NCBI GenBank assembly: GCA_964533185.1
Contig: CAZHLD010000015.1
Location: 1 to 49,923 of the forward strand
Source of the DNA: CAZHLD01 sp964533185
Lineage (GTDB): Bacteria; Acidobacteriota; Terriglobia; Acidiferrales; UBA7541
DNA length: 49,923 bases
Direction: 5' to 3'
A program made the translations under genes and the position numbers. Shown piece after piece: positions 7,759 to 13,990 of this stretch (position 1 is the stretch's first letter; each line of letters starts with the position of its first letter). Below the pieces are notes generated by a model. The model was not told the DNA's origin. It ran no database searches and saw only the letters and a program-made list of their open reading frames with translations.

Positions 7759-9065
7759 GCAGCGAGCCGCGCAAGGACGCTTCCACGCAGGACCAGGCCC
7801 AGAAAGAGCAAAGCATGCTCCTGCAAAAGCAGATGATCGGCGCTCACTACGACGCCCTGGCTACAGCGCACGAAGACGGCCGCAAGGTGGTGTACACCTT
7901 CGTGCCCGGCAACCTCACCGAGCTGATGCGCGCCTTCGACGTGCTGCCGGTCCTGCCGGAAATCAACGCGCTGCAATCGGGCATGCGCAAGCTCTCCGGC
8001 GATTACATCGCCGAAGCCGAAAAGCAGGGCCACAGCGAAGACGTCTGCACCTACGTCAAGTGCGATATCGGCATGCTGAAGAAGGGCAACATCGGCCCCA
8101 CCGGCAAAAAGCTGCCGCCGCCCGATCTGCTGCTGCTTTCCTACACCGGCTGCTTCACGTTCATGAAGTGGTTCGAGCTGCTGCGGCAGGAGTACGACTG
8201 CCCGGTGGCCATGCTCCACGTGCCCTACCAGTCCGACGGCCACATCCACGAGCACCACCGCGACTACATCCTCGAGCAGTTGCGCACCGAAGTGATCCCA
8301 AAGCTCGAGCAGGTCACCGGCCGGCGGTACGACGAGGACCGGCTGCGGGAAATGATGCGCCTTTCCGCCCAGGCCGAAGACGACTTGGTCTGGGTGCTCG
8401 AAAGCGCGAAAAACGTTCCTTCGCCGATCGACGCGTATTTCGGCGGCGTGTATTACATTGGCCCGATGTTCACGGCGTTTCGCGGCACAGCGGCCGGCGT
8501 CGAGTACTACCAGACGCTGCGCCAGGAGATCGAGGAGCGCCTGCGGCAGGGCCTCGGGCCGGTCACACCGGACGGCTCGCTCGGAACGGAGCGCTACCGC
8601 CTGGTGGTCGAAGGCCCGCCCAACTGGACCAGCTTCCGCGAGTTCTGGAAGATGTTCTATGAAGAAGGTGCCGTGGTGGTGGCCAGCAGCTACACCAAGG
8701 TCGGAGGACTTTACGACCGCGGTTTCCGTCACGACGCTGCCCGGCCGCTTGAATCCCTGGCCGACTACTGCCTGGGCTGCTACACCAACCTGGGCTTGCC
8801 CACGCGCGTGGGTCTGCTGGAGCAGTACATCCGCGACTACCGCGCCGACGGCTTCATGATCAACAGCGTGAAAAGCTGCAACTCGTTTAGCGTCGGCCAG
8901 CTCCTGATGCTGCGCCAGCTCGAGGAGCGCACCGGCGTTCCCGGCGGCTTTATCGAAAGCGACCTCGTGGACCCCCGCTACTTTTCCGCAGCAAACATCA
9001 AGAATCGCATTGAAAGCTATCTCCAGATGCTCCAGCAGAAGCGCGCCGCCAGGGTGCAGGCATGA
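7755..9065 (+). CDS. bcrB: Benzoyl-CoA reductase, BcrB/BadE-type subunit
   Basis: This is the second HgdB-like catalytic subunit of class I benzoyl-CoA reductase (436 residues). It pairs with BcrC to bind benzoyl-CoA and Fe-S clusters. Candidate cluster cysteines lie in VCTYVKCDIG, SYTGCFTF, DYCLGCYTN and NSVKSCNSFS. The FVPGNLTELMRAFDVLPVLPE segment near residues 48-68 is the usual family opening. The ATG at 7755 overlaps the bcrC stop and its own stop overlaps bcrA, so the subunits are likely made stoichiometrically. Related 2-hydroxyglutaryl- or lactoyl-CoA dehydratases are excluded by the linked oah and had and by the two distinct ATPase subunits downstream. Confidence 0.93.
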   Translation: MSSEPRKDASTQDQAQKEQSMLLQKQMIGAHYDALATAHEDGRKVVYTFVPGNLTELMRAFDVLPVLPEINALQSGMRKLSGDYIAEAEKQGHSEDVCTYVKCDIGMLKKGNIGPTGKKLPPPDLLLLSYTGCFTFMKWFELLRQEYDCPVAMLHVPYQSDGHIHEHHRDYILEQLRTEVIPKLEQVTGRRYDEDRLREMMRLSAQAEDDLVWVLESAKNVPSPIDAYFGGVYYIGPMFTAFRGTAAGVEYYQTLRQEIEERLRQGLGPVTPDGSLGTERYRLVVEGPPNWTSFREFWKMFYEEGAVVVASSYTKVGGLYDRGFRHDAARPLESLADYCLGCYTNLGLPTRVGLLEQYIRDYRADGFMINSVKSCNSFSVGQLLMLRQLEERTGVPGGFIESDLVDPRYFSAANIKNRIESYLQMLQQKRAARVQA

Positions 9066-10393
9066 GCGAGACGCCGGTCTACGTTGGCATCGACCTAGGT
9101 TCGACCACCACCAAGGCGGTGATCCTCGACCCGGAAGACCAGGTACTCGGCCGCGGCATCACCAACAGCCGGAGCAACTACGATGTGGCCTGCCAGGTGG
9201 CCCGCGAAGCAGCGTTCGTCCGCGCGCGGTTTACGCTCACGCGCAACGCGCTCACCGCTGATACTTCCCTCGCGGGCGTGGAGAAGTCGTTTCTGCCCGC
9301 GCTGGCGCGCAATTTCCGCCTGGAACATCACCTTGACCAACTCGTCCGGCTGCGCGAAACCCTGCACCGCACCGCCGAGGCCCCGCGCCACCGGGCCTAC
9401 CAGCGCGAGCTGGACGAGCTCCTGGAACGCATCGTGGGCGCCATGGCCGAGCGCGCAACTGCCCATTTCGGGGAACTGGCCGTGCGCAAGAGTGATTTCT
9501 TCCGCGACCTGGCCGCCGCAGACTATTTGCAGCTCGCCGAGCAACACGCCGACCCCAAGGGCATCACGTTTGAGACTCTCTGCGGGCTCTTCGACAGCGC
9601 CATCCTCGTGGTGGAGAACTCCACCGCCGACGGGGCCTTTGAGGGCCACATCGGCAGCGCACTTGACCGCACGCTCGCCGCAGCAGGGCCGGCCCTGCAA
9701 CAGAACGAGCCGCGGCTGCGGGCGGCGGTCGAATCGGCGCGCGCCATGGAGTTGAAGGAAGTGGCCACGGTGGGCACCGGCTACGGCCGCCAGCGTCTTC
9801 CATTCCCTAAGGAACAAATCCGCAGCGAAATCCTGTGTCACGGGCTGGGCGCCCACGCAATGTTCGCCGGCACGCGCACCGTGCTCGACATCGGCGGGCA
9901 AGATACGAAAGCGATCCAAGTAGATTCCAACGGAATTGTGACCAGTTTTCAGATGAACGACCGCTGCGCGGCCGGCTGCGGCCGCTACCTCGGCTACATC
10001 GCCGACGAAATGAGCCTGGGCCTGCACGAGCTAGGGCCGCTCGCCCAGCAGAGCCAGTGCCGGGTGAAGATCAATAGCACCTGCACCGTCTTTGCCGGTG
10101 CCGAGCTGCGCGAACGGCTCTCGCTCGGCCAGGCCCGCGAGGACATCCTGGCCGGCCTGCACCGGGCCATGGTCCTCCGCGCCATGTCGCTGCTCGCGCG
10201 CTCGGGCGGCATCTCGGACGAGTTCACCTTCACCGGCGGAGTGGCGCGCAACCCGGCGGCGGTGGCCGCTTTGCGCGAGCTGGTGAAGGAGAACTACGGC
10301 GAGCGCAGGCTCAATATCTCGCCAGAGTCCATCTACACCGGTGCGCTGGGTGCGGCGCTGTTTGCACGCCGTGCGGAGAGGATTGCGGCATGA
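9062..10393 (+). CDS. bcrA: Benzoyl-CoA reductase ATPase subunit, BcrA/BadF-type (ASKHA)
   Basis: This is an electron-activating ATPase subunit of the ASKHA fold. With BcrD it couples ATP hydrolysis to low-potential electron transfer from ferredoxin to the ring-reducing module. In its 443 residues, phosphate-1 is GIDLGSTTTKAV (about 9-20) and phosphate-2 is DIGGQDTKAI (from D276). C302 (NDRCAAGC) and C341 (NSTCTVF) fit the ligands of the [4Fe-4S] cluster shared between the two ATPase subunits. A helical insertion of about 180 residues between the two halves is the BcrA hallmark and explains the length difference from BcrD. This large form argues for the Thauera/Rhodopseudomonas subtype rather than the Azoarcus Bzd subtype, whose ATPase subunits are both short. 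Confidence 0.94.
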   Translation: MSETPVYVGIDLGSTTTKAVILDPEDQVLGRGITNSRSNYDVACQVAREAAFVRARFTLTRNALTADTSLAGVEKSFLPALARNFRLEHHLDQLVRLRETLHRTAEAPRHRAYQRELDELLERIVGAMAERATAHFGELAVRKSDFFRDLAAADYLQLAEQHADPKGITFETLCGLFDSAILVVENSTADGAFEGHIGSALDRTLAAAGPALQQNEPRLRAAVESARAMELKEVATVGTGYGRQRLPFPKEQIRSEILCHGLGAHAMFAGTRTVLDIGGQDTKAIQVDSNGIVTSFQMNDRCAAGCGRYLGYIADEMSLGLHELGPLAQQSQCRVKINSTCTVFAGAELRERLSLGQAREDILAGLHRAMVLRAMSLLARSGGISDEFTFTGGVARNPAAVAALRELVKENYGERRLNISPESIYTGALGAALFARRAERIAA

Positions 10394-11268
10394 CGGCCAC
10401 AACCTCCCTTGCGAAGCCCTCCACCGCGCATGGGCTGATCACTGCCGGCGTGGACGTGGGCTCGAGCTCGGTGAAAATCGTCCTGCTGCGGATGAAAGGA
10501 GATTCCGACGCCGAGGTCCTGACCCTCCGCACCGATCGTATCCGCCGGCGCGACCTGCGCAAAGTGATCCACGAAGGCTATGAGGTGGCGCTCGAAGAGG
10601 CCGGCCTCTCGCGGGGCGATGTCGCTTATGTGGCCAGTACCGGCGAGGGCGAGCTGGTGGATTTCCGTCGCGGCCACTTCTACGGCATGACTACGCACGC
10701 CCGCGGCGCTCTCTTCCTGATGCCGCAGGTCCGCGCGGTGATCGACGTCGGGGCGCTGCACGCCCGGGCCATCGTCATTGACGAGCGCAGCCGCGTGCTC
10801 GCCTACCGCATGACCAGCCAGTGCGCCTCCGGCTCCGGCCAGTTTCTGGAAAACGTCGCCCGCTACCTGGGTATCGCGCTCGAAGAAGTGGGGCCGCTTT
10901 CCTGCCGGGCCGCAAACCCGCAACTGGTCAGCAGCATTTGCGCCGTCCTGGCCGAAACTGATGTCATCAACATGGTCAGCCGGGGCATTTCCACCGCGGA
11001 CATCCTGAAGGGCATCCACCTTTCGATGGCGGGCCGTTACATCAAGCTGCTGCGCGCCATCGGCGCCGAGGGGCATGTGGCCATCAGCGGGGGGCTGGCG
11101 GCCGACGTCGGCCTGGCGAAAGCTCTGCAAGAGAAGGTGGACGAAGAAAAACTGAACATGCAGATCCATACCCACCGGCATTCGATCTATGCCGGCGCGC
11201 TGGGTGCAGCCCTCTGGGGCGGATTTCGCTACCAAGTGCTCGCGCGCCGCGCGGAGGCTTCTGCATGA
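10390..11268 (+). CDS. bcrD: Benzoyl-CoA reductase ATPase subunit, BcrD/BadG-type (ASKHA)
   Basis: This is the smaller ATPase subunit (292 residues) of class I benzoyl-CoA reductase and the partner of BcrA. Phosphate-1 reads GVDVGSSSVKIVLL. The second nucleotide motif is the BcrD-type VIDVGALHARAI rather than the DIGGQDTK of BcrA. C145 (SQCASGSGQFLEN) and C184 (SSICAVLAETDVI) are the expected bridging-cluster ligands. Its ATG overlaps the bcrA stop by 4 bp, and its stop overlaps the downstream dehydrogenase start by 4 bp. The electron donor, usually a 2x[4Fe-4S] ferredoxin, is not encoded in this window. Confidence 0.94.
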   Translation: MTATTSLAKPSTAHGLITAGVDVGSSSVKIVLLRMKGDSDAEVLTLRTDRIRRRDLRKVIHEGYEVALEEAGLSRGDVAYVASTGEGELVDFRRGHFYGMTTHARGALFLMPQVRAVIDVGALHARAIVIDERSRVLAYRMTSQCASGSGQFLENVARYLGIALEEVGPLSCRAANPQLVSSICAVLAETDVINMVSRGISTADILKGIHLSMAGRYIKLLRAIGAEGHVAISGGLAADVGLAKALQEKVDEEKLNMQIHTHRHSIYAGALGAALWGGFRYQVLARRAEASA

Positions 11269-11993
11269 CGGGCATGCAGGCATTGGCCGGGCAGGTAGCG
11301 GTGGTCACCGGCGGCTCGGGGGCCATTGGCAGCGCCATCATTGCTGCGCTTCAAGAAGCCGGCGCGCGCGCGGTTTCGCTTGATCTGGCTGAGCCAGCCC
11401 GGGCCGGTGAACCCTGGGTGAAGTGTGATATGCGCGAAGACGGCTCGGTGGCTGCCGCCATTGAACAAGTGCGTAATGAATACGGCCGGCTCGACCTCGT
11501 GATCCACGCTGCGGGAGTCTCTCGCGATGCTGTGGTGTGGAAGCTGACGGTGGACGACTGGGACCTCGTGCAGGCCGTAAACCTGCGCGGTGCGTTCTTG
11601 CTGATTCGCCACGCCGTGCCAATGCTGCGCCTCGGGCCTGGCGGCCGGATTGTGTTGATTGGTTCGATCAACGGCTCGCGGGGAAAGTTCGGCACCTCGG
11701 CGTACTCGGCCAGCAAAGCCGGTCTGCTCGGCCTGGCCAAGAGCGTGGCGCGGGAGACCGCTCGCTTCGGAATCCTGGTGAACGTGGTCGAACCCGGCTG
11801 GGTGCGGACGCCGCTGACTGAGGCCGTGCCCAAAGAAGTGAAGGACGCCGCACTGGCCGAAAGCCTGCTCGGCACATTTCTCGAGCCGGCGGATGTGGCC
11901 GCAACGGTTCTGTTCCTGTGTGGGCCGGGCAGCAGCCGGATCACCGGCCAGATTCTGCGCGTGGACGCAGGGCAGTTCCTCGGCGGCACCTGA
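11265..11993 (+). CDS. Short-chain dehydrogenase/reductase in the benzoyl-CoA operon
   Basis: This is a 242-residue NAD(P)-dependent SDR. It carries TGGSGAIG (nucleotide binding, about 16-23), an HAAG variant of the NNAG motif, the catalytic Ser in IGSINGS, and YSASK with Tyr and Lys. The start overlaps bcrD by 4 bp (ATGA), so it is part of the same translation-coupled series. A likely job is oxidation of a hydroxyacyl-CoA formed after ring opening, or of an alicyclic hydroxy-CoA as in R. palustris BadH. FabG-like activity is also possible. The substrate cannot be fixed from sequence. Confidence 0.85.
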   Translation: MTGMQALAGQVAVVTGGSGAIGSAIIAALQEAGARAVSLDLAEPARAGEPWVKCDMREDGSVAAAIEQVRNEYGRLDLVIHAAGVSRDAVVWKLTVDDWDLVQAVNLRGAFLLIRHAVPMLRLGPGGRIVLIGSINGSRGKFGTSAYSASKAGLLGLAKSVARETARFGILVNVVEPGWVRTPLTEAVPKEVKDAALAESLLGTFLEPADVAATVLFLCGPGSSRITGQILRVDAGQFLGGT

Positions 11994-12013
11994 GCCGGGA
12001 GAGGAGAACCAAC

Positions 12014-12514
12014 ATGGCGGTCGAACGCACCGAAGAGCCGGGCATTCTGGAAACCGACGCGGTGCTGGTTCGCACAATGCGCGAGGAGGACCTTGAGGCG
12101 GTGGTGTCGATCGACGCGGGCGCCACGGGCCGGCGGCGCCCCCGGTATTTCGATCTGATGATTCAGCGCGCGGTGAAGCAGGCAGGCTTGCAGATCTCTC
12201 TGGTGGCAGAGTTAGGCGAGCAGGTGGTGGGCTTCCTGATCGCTTCGTTATATTACGGCGAATATGGCGTGACCGAGCCCTCGGCCTCAATTGAAGCGAT
12301 CGGCGTGCACCCTCAGTACCGAGGACGGCACGTCGGCCGAGCGCTGATGCGGCAGTTGCGGCTCAACTTGGGCGCGCTGCGCATCACCACGTTGCGCACG
12401 GAAGTGGCCTGGGATGATTTTGAGCTGCTGGCCTTTTTCAAGAAGGAAGGGTTTGCGCCGGCGGGAAGGCTATGCCTCGAGTGCACTTTGGATCCCACTG
12501 CGCCAGGGGAATAA
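12014..12514 (+). CDS. GNAT-family N-acetyltransferase at the end of the benzoyl-CoA operon
   Basis: This is a 166-residue GNAT acetyltransferase. The acetyl-CoA pyrophosphate-binding motif is seen as IEAIGVHPQYRGRHVGRALMRQL (Q/R-x-x-G-x-G/A type) near residues 94-116. I place the start at ATG 12014 (MAVERTEEPG), preceded by GAGGAGA, rather than the longer upstream frame that runs through the SDR gene. It lies 20 bp after the SDR stop and is probably the last gene of the operon. Acetylation of acyl-CoA ligases or small aromatic effectors could link it to pathway control, but no target can be inferred. Confidence 0.82.
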   Translation: MAVERTEEPGILETDAVLVRTMREEDLEAVVSIDAGATGRRRPRYFDLMIQRAVKQAGLQISLVAELGEQVVGFLIASLYYGEYGVTEPSASIEAIGVHPQYRGRHVGRALMRQLRLNLGALRITTLRTEVAWDDFELLAFFKKEGFAPAGRLCLECTLDPTAPGE

Positions 12515-12889
12515 AGCCTTCGGATGATCAGGGACAGTTCGGATGCAAGGTTTCAATGATTCCCCCGAACCGGCACGCGTAGAATCCTTCGTCGCACTTC
12601 TCTACCTGCCCTACCTCTCCTCGGAATACTTCCCCAGGTTGGGCTGACGTCCGTCCACCGTTCCTGAAGCCATACTTCTGACCAAATCTCAAGAATTGAA
12701 CACTCTCTCCAACTTCTTGAACACCTGCAGGTCAGCCGGGTTGGTATTGTCGTCTACGCCAAGATCGACGAATCCAGAGAAGTGCTCCATCAGGAGTGAA
12801 CTCCACTGAGGGAATCACTATCTATGAAATCGACTACAGTCAGTTTGCTGGAAAACTGAGAATGGCCATGAACCATTGAAACGAATGGC
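12515..12889. other. Intergenic region, no recognised content
   Basis: About 375 bp lie between the GNAT stop and the tRNA. GC content is visibly lower than in the neighbouring genes. No terminator with a T-run, no repeat and no credible start-plus-ribosome-site combination was seen. A short plus-strand frame ending near 12801 has protein-like composition but no start and resembles nothing I recognise. It could be a decayed gene end. Confidence 0.4.
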
Positions 12890-12962
12890 GCGCCCGGAGG
12901 GATTCGAACCCCCGACCCTCTGCTTAGAAGGCAGACGCTCTTTCCAACTGAGCTACGGGCGC
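12890..12962 (-). tRNA. tRNA-Arg (anticodon UCU)
   Basis: Reading the minus strand, a complete 73-nt cloverleaf is present. The acceptor GCGCCCG pairs perfectly with CGGGCGC. The D arm is GCTC/GAGC, and the anticodon stem TCTGC/GCAGA encloses loop CTTCTAA with anticodon TCT (decodes AGA). The T arm is GGGGG-TTCGAAT-CCCTC with one G-U pair. The 3' CCA is not encoded, so it must be added by nucleotidyltransferase. A -10-like TAGAAT lies on the minus strand at 12975-12980, about 12 bp upstream. Confidence 0.97.
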
Positions 12963-13081
12963 ACGCTGAAGCCAATTCTAACAGTCGTGGCAGAGTAAAA
13001 ACAGTCTTGTGAACTCGCCCATCGGCCGAAGAGGTTCGCAACAGGCGAACGGCCTCTTGCCCACCGAGCCAGCCACCGCCG

Positions 13082-13107
13082 GCTCGATAAAGCTGAGCTG
13101 CGGGCGC
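13082..13107 (-). repeat. tRNA 5'-half-like sequence
   Basis: On the minus strand this 26-nt stretch reads as a second copy of the acceptor 5' strand and D arm of the neighbouring tRNA-Arg (GCGCCCG-CA-GCTC ... GAGC). No matching anticodon or T arm follows. It lies 120 bp upstream of the intact gene and may be a remnant of a tandem tRNA duplication. Confidence 0.35.
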
Positions 13108-13121
13108 ACCACTGCTAGATT

Positions 13122-13706
13122 CTAGCAAAGGGGGCGGGGAGCGGAAGGGGCTTTTGTTGAGGCGGCGAGCCGCGAGCCGGCCGGGCAAGCGCGAAGGGCC
13201 ATCCAGACCAGCCAGGCGATAGAGGCAATCATGCCGAGCCAGCCCAGTGATCGAGTGACGCCGGCGATGGCGCGGTCGTGCTGGAGCACGCCCCACTGGC
13301 CGAAGAGCAGCTCCCAGTCGTGTTCGCCCGCGCCGACTAGCGGCAGCGCCAGGGTGCGGGCGTCGGCCATATACGCGGCGATGTAGAGAAAGTTTTCGAA
13401 GAACCAGAAAGCGGCAAAGGCCACGCCGGCCGTCTGGCGGTGCCAGATGAAATAGAAGGCAATCAGCAGCGGCACCAGAAGCTCGCCCAGCGTCCCTCCC
13501 AAGACGCCCAGGGTCTCGCCAAACCAGCCAAAGAAGAAGTGTCCGCCCTCGTGGATCACCAGATTGACGTGGTCCAGCAGGAGGAAGCTGGACTCACTGC
13601 GGGCGGCGTGGATCAGGAATAGCGCATAGAAGACCAGCCAGCCTAAGAGAGCGGGGCGCGATAGAGGCCGCCAGTCGTTTGCGGGCGGATCCGGAAGAAA
13701 GCTCAC
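13122..13706 (-). CDS. Small polytopic membrane protein with HEGGH motif (putative membrane metallopeptidase-like)
   Basis: This 194-residue protein has four or five hydrophobic segments (about 19-35, 63-88, 90-112, 150-170). It carries an HExxH-type sequence, HEGGHFFFGWFGE, at about residues 52-64 at the start of a membrane helix, as in site-2-protease/M50-like intramembrane zinc enzymes. The usual second M50 motif with a metal-binding Asp (N/D-x-x-P-x-x-x-x-DG) is not evident, so catalysis is uncertain. The start is GTG 13706 with a weak ribosome site. It stands alone between the tRNA and a probable sRNA unit. The C-terminus is basic and Ala/Pro rich. Confidence 0.75.
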   Translation of the reverse strand: MSFLPDPPANDWRPLSRPALLGWLVFYALFLIHAARSESSFLLLDHVNLVIHEGGHFFFGWFGETLGVLGGTLGELLVPLLIAFYFIWHRQTAGVAFAAFWFFENFLYIAAYMADARTLALPLVGAGEHDWELLFGQWGVLQHDRAIAGVTRSLGWLGMIASIAWLVWMALRACPAGSRLAASTKAPSAPRPLC

Positions 13707-13709
13707 ACA

Positions 13710-13969
13710 CTGATTGTATCGCTCACAACCGGAGGCGATCAGAAGGACGGAGCAATGGGTTTCTGGAGGATTACTTCGAATCTATCCCGAATTTCTCACT
13801 CAGGAATGGAAAAAGGCTGTTGCTTCTGGCATCAGTCTTTTTGTCGAAAGAAATTGTGCCCAGAGGAGGCAACCGCCTCATGCCGACAGAGTGTACCCAA
13901 GCATCTTTCGAAGTTCATCCCCTTGCGGGGCGCGGAATCCGGGCGCGAAATGACGCGCCCGATTTTTTT
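13710..13969 (+). ncRNA. Candidate small RNA transcription unit
   Basis: This is a plus-strand stretch without a convincing gene that ends in a strong intrinsic terminator. Upstream of it are successive small stems: GAGGC-AACC-GCCTC near 13864 and CCCC-TTGC-GGGG near 13919. Both flanking protein genes are on the minus strand, so the terminator serves no known protein gene. Short frames beginning at ATG 13755 have no recognisable character. It matches none of tmRNA, SRP RNA or RNase P RNA as far as I can tell. The 5' end is a guess. Confidence 0.4.
13941..13969 (+). terminator. Intrinsic terminator
   Basis: A perfect 7-bp GC stem GGGCGCG/CGCGCCC (13941-13960) with loop AAATGA is followed by GA and seven T residues (13963-13969). 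The T-run side shows it acts on plus-strand transcription. Confidence 0.85.
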
Positions 13970-13990
13970 GAAGCAGACGGAAGCTCTTTG

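Noticed and set aside
12720..12801. Short plus-strand protein-like frame ending VYAKIDESREVLHQE
   Set aside because: It has no start codon with a ribosome site and no family resemblance.
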